DNA of 64,000 bases, from NCBI GenBank assembly GCA_021647245.1, contig JAKIVC010000009.1, forward strand, positions 1 to 64,000. The letters run 5' to 3'. How positions within the stretch are numbered: position 1 is the stretch's first letter; each line of letters starts with the position of its first letter. A program made the position numbers and the translations under genes. This document shows, in pieces, positions 28,104 through 36,630 of the stretch. Origin of the DNA: Gammaproteobacteria bacterium. Lineage in GTDB: Bacteria; Pseudomonadota; Gammaproteobacteria; RBG-16-57-12. The notes under the pieces were generated by a model, which worked only from the letters and a program-made list of their open reading frames with translations, did not search any database and had not been told where the DNA came from.

Positions 28104-29941
28104 TGTGCCGCCTCAACCGTATTCAGGGCACTGTCTTTGATATAGGCAACACGATAATACGCTTGATCACGATAGAGTGCCAAGCGACTACGGTAGTGTT
28201 GCAAAGCCTCTACCGCCCGCTCAAGAAGCGCCTCTTCCTGTCGAGTGTAGAGCTGCTCTACTTGCTGGCCCAGCGTCTCCATTTGACCACTCAATTGATT
28301 AGTATACTGCTCATACTGGGAGAACATTTCAGGAGTGGTCAGCTCTGTTCTAGTCAGCACCTCTCGTTTCTCAGCAACCTCATCCAAAATACGCTGTTGT
28401 GCACGCAGCTCTTTGCGACGCTGCCAACTACGCACCTTAAATGTTTCCGTAAGTTGCCAAGTAAGCCGCCCTTTTAGCCGTTGATAGCGCTGTTGGTAAC
28501 CCTCAAGCAGATCACCTTCAGGTAGCATTTCAATGATCACTTCGATTTTTGATAGCCGCTCCAGCTGTTTTTCAGCCCCCTCATCCAACAGCTGATAGAT
28601 TGCCTGTTGCTGATCGATGGCATCCAATTGCCGTGTCAGCTGCTGGTGTTGTTTGACTAGGGATTGGTAGTGGTTATCCTTTTTGACCAGCTCAAGCAAC
28701 GGTAGAAATTCGTTATAACGCATTTGTCGCAATTTAATCATATGCTGGTAGCTGGGTATGTCATCACGCCAGATAGAGAGCTGACGCTGTAAGTAGCGCA
28801 GATCACGTAGGTTTCTCAATGCCTCAAAAAACGGATAACTGGAGAGCATTACCGCCATATAAGGGGTATTGGCTTTAGGTAGCTCAATGCGTTCCTCCCA
28901 GCCAAAGCCTTGTGATATGCCGTGCAACTGCGGCAAAAGCTGATTCAAGAAACGCCCATCTCCTAGGGAGTCAACCACCTCGTCAACCTGCGCTATCTCC
29001 CGTTGATAGTGCGAGATGGCACCCTCATAACTCTTTTTCGCTTCATGCAAAGCATTAGCATGCTCCTGAACATAGCCCTCAAGAAGCCACGCCTCTTTTG
29101 CCTCAATATCACGGCTGTTGCGCTCTTTAAGTAAGCGCAGCGGTGCCAGTGCTTTTATATTTTCGCCCTGTTTGTAATAGGCCCATGAGAGGGCAATCAG
29201 TGCCTGATCAAAAAAAACCGTATCAATAGGAACCTGGTGGAGTAACACAATGGCATTGTGGGTTTTACCGTGCTCTAGGTAGCGCTGCGCAAGAATAATG
29301 CGCGCTTTATGTTGCAACATCTCCGCTTCCGGGCTTTCAGCCTCAGCTAAAATAAGTTGCCGCAGTGCAGCGGAACTTTTCCTATTTTTCTCTGCCCTTT
29401 CAAGTGCAACCGCGAGGTTGTACTGCGCAAAAAGGTCACCTGGTGCCTGTGTCTGCTTGCCCACCTCTGCGGCCAAGCTAAAGCGCCCCTGCCCCATTAA
29501 TAACATAATTTGTAAGTGGTGCCGCTCGCGCTGCAGCTCACCTGGAAGGGCACCTTGGATTTTAAGCAGCGCCTGCAATCCAGCATCGTAGAGGCCACGC
29601 TGATAGCGCACTTTTGCCATATAAAACCAAGCACGGTCACTCACTGGATTTTGTTGCGGTGTTGTGTGGCGCAAAAAAATCGCCTCGGCCTCATCGTGCA
29701 TTCCGTAATAGAGCAGAATACTACCCAACAATAGCTCCGCCTCACCTTTATGGTGTTGCAGTTTCTGCTGCTGCAAGCTAATCCCAAGATTGACCGCAGA
29801 GCGATAATAGCGCTGCTGGTAAAGATCAAAAAAGACCACGCCGTAATCGAGATCCTTGATCGAGGTATTTTGATCGGCATAGAGCGGCGTGCTACAGCAA
29901 AGCAGCACCAGAGAGAGCCATAAGAAAATCTGGCGGAGCAT
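28100..29941 (-). CDS. Periplasmic TPR and coiled-coil protein
   Basis: A 613-residue protein with a signal peptide ending near PLYA. The first half (about 30-300) is TPR-like, with LGISLQQQKLQHHKGEAELL, DRAWFYMAKVRYQRGLYDAG and QALIALSWAYYKQGENIKAL. The second half (about 380-590) is rich in Gln, Leu and Arg with heptad spacing and should form long coiled coils. Start is the ATG at 29941, which overlaps the previous stop (TAATG) and has AAGGAG at the right distance; the GTG at 29947 is less likely. It probably works with the TPR lipoprotein encoded next. Confidence 0.8.
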   Translation of the reverse strand: MLRQIFLWLSLVLLCCSTPLYADQNTSIKDLDYGVVFFDLYQQRYYRSAVNLGISLQQQKLQHHKGEAELLLGSILLYYGMHDEAEAIFLRHTTPQQNPVSDRAWFYMAKVRYQRGLYDAGLQALLKIQGALPGELQRERHHLQIMLLMGQGRFSLAAEVGKQTQAPGDLFAQYNLAVALERAEKNRKSSAALRQLILAEAESPEAEMLQHKARIILAQRYLEHGKTHNAIVLLHQVPIDTVFFDQALIALSWAYYKQGENIKALAPLRLLKERNSRDIEAKEAWLLEGYVQEHANALHEAKKSYEGAISHYQREIAQVDEVVDSLGDGRFLNQLLPQLHGISQGFGWEERIELPKANTPYMAVMLSSYPFFEALRNLRDLRYLQRQLSIWRDDIPSYQHMIKLRQMRYNEFLPLLELVKKDNHYQSLVKQHQQLTRQLDAIDQQQAIYQLLDEGAEKQLERLSKIEVIIEMLPEGDLLEGYQQRYQRLKGRLTWQLTETFKVRSWQRRKELRAQQRILDEVAEKREVLTRTELTTPEMFSQYEQYTNQLSGQMETLGQQVEQLYTRQEEALLERAVEALQHYRSRLALYRDQAYYRVAYIKDSALNTVEAAQ

Positions 29942-30447
29942 TACCACTCCTTGGCAATAAATTGGGCCTGCTGCTTGTCTTCATCATCCTTGATTGAAAA
30001 CTCGATATTTTTAACCTCTTTTGCCTTGTTAAAAGTAATTGAGGCGGCACGCTGGAGAGGGCGTTGATTGGGCCCCATACCATTAAAAATGGCGGTTAAC
30101 TGATGTTCCCCACTGTGAATATTCCCCACATAAAGACGTTGAACACCACCACGAGCGAGTGCCTGCTGCTCACGCTGGGTATAAAGATAGTGGGTGACCG
30201 TTTTACCATCTATTTTCAGCTCTACATTATCAACGACAAAGTATTTTCCCACATCGATTGATACATAAACGGCAAGTTGTGTACTAGAGGGGAAGAGCAG
30301 CTCTTCCTCAAGAATAAAGAGTTGACGATTAAGCTGCATAATCTCTTTTTTGAGGTTTTGCAGCTGGCTATCTATATTTTCTGGTGCACTATTGGCTTGA
30401 AATGAGATGCTGGCAAGCAGCAGAAGACAGATGGTAAAAAAACGCAC
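29941..30447 (-). CDS. Small periplasmic protein often mislabelled AraC-family regulator
   Basis: A 168-residue protein with a signal peptide (MRFFTICLLLLASISFQANS), a short coiled coil (IDSQLQNLKKEIMQLNRQ), then a beta-rich domain with YVSIDVGKYFVVDNVELKID, LYTQREQQALARGGVQRLYV and IHSGEHQLTAIFNGMG, ending FIAKEW. There is no helix-turn-helix. I recall this family next to TPR and TolQR-like genes in gammaproteobacteria, where databases sometimes call it an AraC regulator in error. The fold suggests a PEGA-like or Ig-like adaptor. Start is GTG after AGGGGGA. It overlaps the next gene by one base. Confidence 0.72.
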   Translation of the reverse strand: MRFFTICLLLLASISFQANSAPENIDSQLQNLKKEIMQLNRQLFILEEELLFPSSTQLAVYVSIDVGKYFVVDNVELKIDGKTVTHYLYTQREQQALARGGVQRLYVGNIHSGEHQLTAIFNGMGPNQRPLQRAASITFNKAKEVKNIEFSIKDDEDKQQAQFIAKEW

Positions 30448-30477
30448 AATTCCCCCTAAACAGATCGTTAGATGTTT

Positions 30478-31614
30478 TTAGTACCATACAGAGATGTATA
30501 CTTGTATGACATTAGCCGAAAAACCATAAAGCGGCTCATTGCCGACATCACTACTGACATCCGCATTACGAAAATCAGCATAGTCAAATCGTAGATGATC
30601 CCAGCTGAGGTTTATGCTCCCCCGGTCTATCCACTGAACTCCGCTAAGGTTAAACCCATAGCTGGCAGTGATGCCGAATGTCTGGCTCTCATAGGTGCTG
30701 AGTTCCTTATCCCTTGCCATATAATTTTGTGCATTTTGGGCATCAAAAAGATCGGAGTAAAAATCAGCACGGTTTTGACTGTACTGGCGATATCTTACCT
30801 CAAACAACCAGCCATTGTCGGTTGGATGACGATAAAAAAGCTGCCAGTTTTGAGCATTAATCCCCCAGGTATCAGAGAACTGGCGAACCTCAGCACCCAC
30901 TACCGCCCGGTAGGGGAGATAATAGAGGCCCCGCAAGCCCAGCGCGTTGCTGGTGCGGGTGCCTGGGTAGACTTCATAATCCCATGACTCACCGCCTGCT
31001 AAATCCGAATAGCGATAACGACGATAGGGGTTATTTAAAAAACCTTCATCCGTTGTGAGGTCAAATGCAAACGTAACCGTCATGTTTTTAGTTAAAATCT
31101 GCGACAAGCCAAATCGATAGTTACGTCGTTCAACCGCCCTTTCAAACACATTGTCGGTTGATCGACTAACTGTATCACTGCCACGGGAAAAGCCTAATGA
31201 GATATTGGTCAGGTCGCCAAAAAAGTCTTGCGATATACCGACATTCACTGTGTTGGCAACATAATCATTCTCCGAGCTAGTGGTATACCCCATTGAGAGC
31301 AGATTTTTACCATTGAGGTAATCCACATTCAAGCCATACTCAGTACGCTCTTCATTGTAGGGACTGGCCTGGGTCACCACATCGATTGAGGCACTGCTGA
31401 TGGTATCGACATAGTAGTGGGTTGACACAGATAGCGGAGCGGCAACCTGTTTACGAAACAGCAACGATGGACCACTAATATCCACACCGCCACCCGCATA
31501 GTAGTGATAGAGCACATCAAAACGATCTTCTGGCAGGATAGCTGCCGTCAAAGGCAAACAAGCCAACAGCAATATAATGAGTACGAAATGGCGTTTTGTC
31601 CTAGTTGCAGCCAC
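30478..31614 (-). CDS. DUF3570 outer-membrane beta-barrel protein
   Basis: About 378 residues with a signal peptide (RHFVLIILLLACLPLTAA) and a long series of amphipathic strands with aromatic girdles, ending in a barrel-type C-terminus (VIQVYISVWY). The pattern LYHYYAGGGVDISGPSLLFRK near the start and repeated YG/YR strands fit DUF3570, a putative outer-membrane barrel. Such genes go with DUF4266 and thioredoxin genes, as here, and commonly with an ApbE flavinyltransferase, absent here. I place the start at GTG 31614, which overlaps the DUF4266 gene by 14 bases and follows GGGGGG. Other GTG codons nearby are possible. Confidence 0.8.
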   Translation of the reverse strand: MAATRTKRHFVLIILLLACLPLTAAILPEDRFDVLYHYYAGGGVDISGPSLLFRKQVAAPLSVSTHYYVDTISSASIDVVTQASPYNEERTEYGLNVDYLNGKNLLSMGYTTSSENDYVANTVNVGISQDFFGDLTNISLGFSRGSDTVSRSTDNVFERAVERRNYRFGLSQILTKNMTVTFAFDLTTDEGFLNNPYRRYRYSDLAGGESWDYEVYPGTRTSNALGLRGLYYLPYRAVVGAEVRQFSDTWGINAQNWQLFYRHPTDNGWLFEVRYRQYSQNRADFYSDLFDAQNAQNYMARDKELSTYESQTFGITASYGFNLSGVQWIDRGSINLSWDHLRFDYADFRNADVSSDVGNEPLYGFSANVIQVYISVWY

Positions 31615-31816
31615 AACCACCCCCCTGCCCGCTTTCAGCACCACGCGCCGACTCACGTGCCTGGTATACATGGTTAAGGTAGCTACTAGAGACAGGATTT
31701 GGATCCATATTCATAATCGGGTCAGCCAGCCGTGCGCGCTCATAGGGCAACACCCAAGGCTCAATAGAGCAGCCTTGAAGAAGTACCAAAAACACAATAA
31801 AGAGGATAAATCGCAC
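31601..31816 (-). CDS. DUF4266 mini-lipoprotein with GGGCGCN tail
   Basis: A 71-residue lipoprotein. The signal LFIVFLVLLQGCSI has a lipobox with the acylated Cys at about 16, followed by a conserved ERARLADPIMNMDPNP segment, and the protein ends in ESGQGGGCGCN. Two cysteines in the last four residues are typical of DUF4266. A role in binding metal or as a substrate for the neighbouring thioredoxin is possible but not shown. GTG start with GGGAG upstream, four bases after the TlpA stop. The small size makes it easy to miss. Confidence 0.85.
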   Translation of the reverse strand: MRFILFIVFLVLLQGCSIEPWVLPYERARLADPIMNMDPNPVSSSYLNHVYQARESARGAESGQGGGCGCN

Positions 31817-31820
31817 CCCA

Positions 31821-32321
31821 CTACTCCCGTATCAACGCCTTGATATCGGCTTCATACTGATCCTCGAAACCGGGTTGATAGCCTTTGTGTAAAACCCGCA
31901 ACTGGCCATCACGATCAACCAAGATAGTCGTGGGCATCGCTTTTACGCTGTAGAGGCGGCTCACTGCACTGTCTGCATCAAAAAGCACCGGAAATGAGAC
32001 TGGGATCTGCTCCAGCAGTTTCTCGGCATTTTCACGCTCCTCATCCACATTAATACCGAGCAGTGTAAAGCCCATCATTTGATATTTTTTATGGAGGTCT
32101 TCAAGTAGCGGCATCTCCTGGCGACAAGGGGCGCACCATGAGGCCCAAAAGTTAATCATCACCACCTCACCCAGGTGGTCACTGAGGCGGATGTTTTCGC
32201 CCTTGCGATTATCCAAGGTAAAATCGGGAGCGGCACCTTCTAGGCTGGCGCTAAAAGCATTGTTAAACAACAAAATAGTGCAGGCAATAAAAATAACGAG
32301 TAGAGCTTTTATTGGTTTCAT
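31821..32321 (-). CDS. TlpA/ResA-like periplasmic thioredoxin
   Basis: A 166-residue protein with an N-terminal signal-anchor (LLVIFIACTILLFNNAFS) and a thioredoxin domain with INFWASWCAPCRQEMP (active WCAPC) and the cis-Pro loop KAMPTTILVD. Members keep cysteines reduced in the periplasm, for example the CXXCH sites of apocytochromes before haem attachment. That fits the haem proteins encoded nearby. Start at the Met at 32321 after AGGAG. It is four bases before the DUF4266 gene. Confidence 0.9.
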   Translation of the reverse strand: MKPIKALLVIFIACTILLFNNAFSASLEGAAPDFTLDNRKGENIRLSDHLGEVVMINFWASWCAPCRQEMPLLEDLHKKYQMMGFTLLGINVDEERENAEKLLEQIPVSFPVLFDADSAVSRLYSVKAMPTTILVDRDGQLRVLHKGYQPGFEDQYEADIKALIRE

Positions 32322-32345
32322 TCGGGTACTCCTTGGCAATCCGAT

Positions 32346-32981
32346 CTAGAAAAAAAGTGATAAGCTAAATAACATTTCGAGGTTATGGACATTTTTTTTC
32401 TCTCCAAACAGCTCACTGCTATAGACGTGGTCTCGTCCGTCAACACGCAGTGCCAGCCAGTCGTTTACCAGTAATCGGTAGCCCACACCATAGTTGAGCG
32501 TAAACACCTCATCCCCCGCAAACTCGGTAAGACCGGCACCTCCGATCACATAGAACGCCGTATTGTAGGTACGCCCCTGGCTAATAAAGGCTTCACCTGG
32601 CAGCAAATTATAACCAAGCGATACATTGTAATAACGGTAGCTCCGTTCATCATCGCTCAAGATTTTTACATCACCATACAGCAGCTCGGCACTGGTATAG
32701 CCCGCTTCACTTATTCCGTATGCCGCTTCAGCAAAAAAGTCTTCGCTAATGTGGTAAGCAAGGCGGGCAACCGTGACCATATTGCTGCCAAAATCTTCGA
32801 TACTGATAATGCCTGCGGAGGCCGTTACCTCGAAGTTTTCACTATCAATCAATGCCTCGCTGATATCACGGCGCTCTATTTGAGTATCCGCACCCAGCGC
32901 ATCAAGCTCTTGCGCCAGCACTAACTGCGAGCTGGACAATAGAAGCGTTGCTAAAAGAAAGCAGCAAAACCTATTTTCCAT
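32346..32981 (-). CDS. Outer-membrane beta-barrel protein
   Basis: A 211-residue protein with a signal peptide (about 1-23, ending LVLAQ), a short polar linker with IERRDISEALIDSENFEV, and an eight-strand-type barrel of about 160 residues (YHISEDFFAEAAYGISEAG, RYYNVSLGYNLLPGE, LNYGVGYRLLVNDWLALRVD) ending in LFSLSLFF, a C-terminal Phe signal for the Bam machine. It resembles the small barrel family found with Myxococcus-type envelope complexes. Its first 31 bases overlap the end of the next gene upstream, so they are translationally coupled. Confidence 0.78.
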   Translation of the reverse strand: MENRFCCFLLATLLLSSSQLVLAQELDALGADTQIERRDISEALIDSENFEVTASAGIISIEDFGSNMVTVARLAYHISEDFFAEAAYGISEAGYTSAELLYGDVKILSDDERSYRYYNVSLGYNLLPGEAFISQGRTYNTAFYVIGGAGLTEFAGDEVFTLNYGVGYRLLVNDWLALRVDGRDHVYSSELFGEKKNVHNLEMLFSLSLFF

Positions 32982-33691
32982 TCGATAATTTCCTCATTGT
33001 TTTGATCGCTGTTGAAGAGTACATATTCTTTATACTGAAGTCGTAATACAAAGCGCTGGCTCAGGTAGGTACGCAATCCCATAGTGGCACTCGCGTATCC
33101 CTCTTGACGACGTTCAGATTTAACCAGCGTTGCTTTAGGTTTGATTTGCATCACCCCACCACCCAAGCTGAAATAAGGGGCCACCCGCCAACGGGGAAAG
33201 GGCTGATGCTGAATCGCCAGCCCTACAACCTCTGAGGTAAAAAATGTACCTAAACCGATACCGTAGTTCGCTTCGAGGCCAAGGTTTTGAGTCATAAAAT
33301 AGAGTGCAGAAATCTCCATGGCCCGCGAACCATCCAGGTCGCCCGCCATCATTGCCAGCTCCCAGCTACGTTGGGAGAAATCTCTCCAGTTAGGTGCCTT
33401 AATCGTGGTCTGCTCGCCTTGCGGATTTAAGGTGCGTTCCAGCTGATCTCTAGCAACCCACCCCGTCTCTCCCTGTCGGGTACTGATGAGAAACCAACGA
33501 TTCTTACGCTTGTGAATCGAAACCCATTCGCCCTCTTTCACCACACGAATAATTGGGTAACCACGCCCAGGGCCACTGTGCAGATCGAGATAGGGATCAA
33601 TAACAGCCACTTGCGGCACCGTCTCTTCCGCAGAGGCTACGGGTGAAAAGAAAAAGAGCAGTAACAGGGGAAATAACAGCCTACATTTCAC
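32951..33691 (-). CDS. Bacterial SH3 domain plus outer-membrane beta-barrel
   Basis: A 246-residue exported protein. After a signal peptide ending at about 21 comes an SH3b domain (about 27-88: DPYLDLHSGPGRGYPIIRVV and RWFLISTRQGETGWVARDQL), which usually binds peptidoglycan or peptide, then a barrel of about 150 residues ending WKIGFAAFF. The C-terminal barrel is similar in plan to that of the downstream gene, with which it overlaps. The two may be a barrel pair, one with a periplasmic anchor. It starts three bases after the HzsA-like gene. Confidence 0.78.
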   Translation of the reverse strand: MKCRLLFPLLLLFFFSPVASAEETVPQVAVIDPYLDLHSGPGRGYPIIRVVKEGEWVSIHKRKNRWFLISTRQGETGWVARDQLERTLNPQGEQTTIKAPNWRDFSQRSWELAMMAGDLDGSRAMEISALYFMTQNLGLEANYGIGLGTFFTSEVVGLAIQHQPFPRWRVAPYFSLGGGVMQIKPKATLVKSERRQEGYASATMGLRTYLSQRFVLRLQYKEYVLFNSDQNNEEIIEWKIGFAAFF

Positions 33692-33694
33692 CAG

Positions 33695-36400
33695 TTACTC
33701 CTCCTCAGGCACCGCAAACGGGTTGTTGTAATACTGGGCGCCGATATCCAGCCACTCACTAATCAAGCGAAGTTCAGCCGGAGTTAACCACCCCTCGTGA
33801 ATCGCTCCACTATCAAAAAGCGACAAGAAATAACGTGCATTTGCACCTGCACTTGACATCGAAGGGCCCGGTGCGAGCTGCGTGACCAGAATGGGAATAT
33901 CGATCAAGATAGGGACAGTGATCAAGATAGGGATAGGATTATTATTATCATCAAGAATGAGCTCTCCATTTTCATCTGTTTCAAACTCACCACTTTCTAC
34001 TACCTCAAACTCACCACTCTCCACTGTCTCAAACTCACCACTCTCTACCAAAATATCCTGCAATGCACCATTTTGCAGCGCTTGAACATTATCAGCAAAG
34101 AATAACTCGCGATAGCTGATGAGGTGATCGGCATCTTCTGGCGAGACTCCACCATTGAGCTGTAACTGTGCCTCTGGTACCCGCAAAACACCCACCTCAT
34201 CCAGGTCACTATGGCAATTTGTACAACGCCTATCGACCAGTGCGCTGTCTACCCGCGGCAGATCCCAAAGTGGGTGAATATGCTCGGGGTAGTTGACAAT
34301 AGTGCGGCAGAGCAGCTGCCAGCTATTTTGGCAACTTTCATTGGTGGGGTGTAAAAGCGCACTGTCCAGGTCAGCGTAACGGTACTCAAAGCTATCATCA
34401 GGCAGGCGCAGTGCGCTATCACTCCAATGATCGACAAAAGCAACATCCATCTGCAGCTTACGCTCGGCGCAGTCGGTCTCACAACTAAGGCGCATACGTG
34501 TCTGAGCCATGGTTTCACCCATATGGGCAACCATTGCAGGATTTGTATTAGGGAAGGGCTGACCACTGGTCGTCGCGCCACTATTAACGGCAACAGGGCC
34601 ATCAATACGACCGTGAGGCATTCCGCTACCGTGATTGTGACAACCGTTGCATGTCAATGTTTCACCGGGGCGAACCTGCAGCCAAGCTTGATGGCGGCTA
34701 CGCATACGCCGCCCATTTTCATCAAGCAGTTCAATGGCAAAAGGGATGTTGGCAGGCACTTCAACCATCACCGAGCCATCCGGCTCAATCATCCCGTAGC
34801 CAACAATTTCACGCATCAATTGCTGGGCACTGATACCCAGCGAACTCCTGTTAACAATCAATGTATCCCGATCAGGCAGTGTGACCGATTTTACTATTTT
34901 AATAAAACGCGCCGGACGATCAGCCGCCGCCGTCTGTTGCGGGTCGGCCAGAGTGGCCAGATTAGGTTGTGCTGTATCCCTTCCATCAACATCATAAACA
35001 GAGCGAATATGTAACAGCCCCACTCCGCGATCATGAAGGTCACGATCAATGCGGCCATCACCAGGAAATCCATCGTAGAGACGCGCAGGAAAGTCCCGCT
35101 CACGCAGCGTGGCAACATCACTAATAACAACCCCTTCTTGGGCTATCACCAAAGGACGCAGCGTGTGGCTGCCAATATCATACAGATAGAGCCCAAAAAG
35201 TGGGTCGGCGGGAACCGTCTCTTCACTATTTAGATCAGCAGCAGGACACGGCACAATTACCCCTCCACTTATGATGCGGCAGGGTGTCCAACTGGTGAGA
35301 ATTCGCTGACTACCATCCCAAAGTGGGTAGGCCGACATAAACATCCCCCCGGCTGAAAGCGATTGATTTTCAAGTTGTACATCAAGAACAGTCGCCGCCT
35401 CTTGGCCAGGGCCACTGAGCACACCCCGGTTAATCTCGGTAGGTTGGTCGTGGTCAATATAGTTTTCAGCATCAATAATAACCAGATCACCCCCCCGGTT
35501 TTCCTGTCCACGTAAGGTTTGAGTTGCCAACAGCCTGCCATCCTCCATCTCCCGCACCTGAACATAACCTGTGGAGGCATCCCCATGCCCTACCTGTGCA
35601 CTGTGCGCACCGTAGTGAAGCTGCAAATCACCACCATCGGGGCGAACAGTGTAAAGACGAATCGCATTTTGTCCGCCCATGTTATCCCAACGGCTAAAGA
35701 GAATACGACCACTCATGAGCACTGTGGGATCAAAATCGTGGCTGGCATTGAATGATATCTGTTGAATATCAGTCCCATCATCACCCATCACATGCAGCAC
35801 GGCGGCATGCTCCTGCCTCGACTCTTCAACGCCTTTGAACAGCGGTTTCCCCTCATCCAGCAATGTACGTCCTGTTTCTCGTTGACGTGTTGAGGTGAAC
35901 ACAATACGTCCATCAGGGAGGTAACTCGGGGCGAGATCCTGCCCCTGTCTTGCGATGATATCACTACTGATAATACGCTTAAGTTGCTGGCCAACAATAT
36001 CGTACTCCCAGATATTCCAGGTGGGCTGCTGATCGTCGGGCACACCCTCCATCTCTGGCTCACGCATCGAAAAAATTATTTTGGTGCCGTCATAGGAGGT
36101 ATTCAGATCACGTACATCGCCCGCACCCTGCGTCACTGAGGTGGTCACAATACGTTCGGGTGCAGTAGATGAGGCGCGGTCTCTTATGTAGAGGTCACCA
36201 CCCGGACGAAAAGTCAGCAGTTCACGACCACTCAAGGGGGTTAGCTCGCCTTCATTATCGTAGAGGGCACGCTTAACATAGGCGATTGGATAGTCTGGCA
36301 GTGCAGAATCAGGCGTCTGATTATCATCCACACACCCCGATAGCGTCATCAACGAAGAGACCAATAGCGCCGCTAGCAATAGAGAAAAAATTAAACGCAC
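33695..36400 (-). CDS. HzsA-like beta-propeller lipoprotein with two CXXCH haem sites
   Basis: A 901-residue exported lipoprotein (MTLSGC lipobox). The middle is a TolB/WD40-like propeller with LNTSYDGTKIIFSMREPE, LPDGRIVFTSTRQRE and MSGRILFSRWDNMGGQNAIR, which is the layout of the hydrazine synthase alpha subunit family. Haem c sites are C584-NG-CH588 and C726-TN-CH730. A low-complexity stretch at about 784-830 has three copies of (V/T)ESGEFE(T/V). True hydrazine synthesis is not implied: the beta and gamma partners are missing. It heads the minus-strand operon. Confidence 0.75.
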   Translation of the reverse strand: MRLIFSLLLAALLVSSLMTLSGCVDDNQTPDSALPDYPIAYVKRALYDNEGELTPLSGRELLTFRPGGDLYIRDRASSTAPERIVTTSVTQGAGDVRDLNTSYDGTKIIFSMREPEMEGVPDDQQPTWNIWEYDIVGQQLKRIISSDIIARQGQDLAPSYLPDGRIVFTSTRQRETGRTLLDEGKPLFKGVEESRQEHAAVLHVMGDDGTDIQQISFNASHDFDPTVLMSGRILFSRWDNMGGQNAIRLYTVRPDGGDLQLHYGAHSAQVGHGDASTGYVQVREMEDGRLLATQTLRGQENRGGDLVIIDAENYIDHDQPTEINRGVLSGPGQEAATVLDVQLENQSLSAGGMFMSAYPLWDGSQRILTSWTPCRIISGGVIVPCPAADLNSEETVPADPLFGLYLYDIGSHTLRPLVIAQEGVVISDVATLRERDFPARLYDGFPGDGRIDRDLHDRGVGLLHIRSVYDVDGRDTAQPNLATLADPQQTAAADRPARFIKIVKSVTLPDRDTLIVNRSSLGISAQQLMREIVGYGMIEPDGSVMVEVPANIPFAIELLDENGRRMRSRHQAWLQVRPGETLTCNGCHNHGSGMPHGRIDGPVAVNSGATTSGQPFPNTNPAMVAHMGETMAQTRMRLSCETDCAERKLQMDVAFVDHWSDSALRLPDDSFEYRYADLDSALLHPTNESCQNSWQLLCRTIVNYPEHIHPLWDLPRVDSALVDRRCTNCHSDLDEVGVLRVPEAQLQLNGGVSPEDADHLISYRELFFADNVQALQNGALQDILVESGEFETVESGEFEVVESGEFETDENGELILDDNNNPIPILITVPILIDIPILVTQLAPGPSMSSAGANARYFLSLFDSGAIHEGWLTPAELRLISEWLDIGAQYYNNPFAVPEEE
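33981..34052. repeat. 24-base in-frame tandem repeat (three units)
   Basis: Units at 33981-34004, 34005-34028 and 34029-34052 share TCAAACTCACCACT. They encode the three ESGEFE-type repeats of the HzsA-like protein and keep its frame, so copy number could vary without breaking the gene. Confidence 0.85.
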
Positions 36401-36630
36401 AGAACGCCCTTATATCGATTTTTACAGCATTTCATATGGAGGATTGACCCCTTTAAACTGACAAATTGCACAAGCCAGGAAGGTCAAGCAACCAGCCACA
36501 CGACCCATATCGGGCGTTGCATACAGCTTAGCAGTCACCACATTCAAGAACTGTGAATTCCCCCACAATCCATAGTGCAAAAAGCACATATGCTTAAACG
36601 ACATTCTGTTTCAACAAGGATTCTTTCCCC

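Noticed and set aside
29941-30447. AraC-family transcription regulator
   Set aside because: It has a signal peptide and beta-rich body and no helix-turn-helix.
33981-34052. CRISPR array
   Set aside because: Contiguous 24-base units with no spacers, inside a coding frame.
33695-36400. Hydrazine synthase, hence anammox metabolism
   Set aside because: Only an alpha-like protein is present, without beta/gamma subunits, and the surrounding genes are gammaproteobacterial.
25338-36400. Complete gliding-motility machine
   Set aside because: No TolQ/TolR-like motor, no AgmX, no MglA and no cytoplasmic partners in the window.
36422-36604. 60-codon minus-strand frame in the divergent promoter region
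   Set aside because: No ribosome-binding site or recognisable product; it falls where two promoters are needed.
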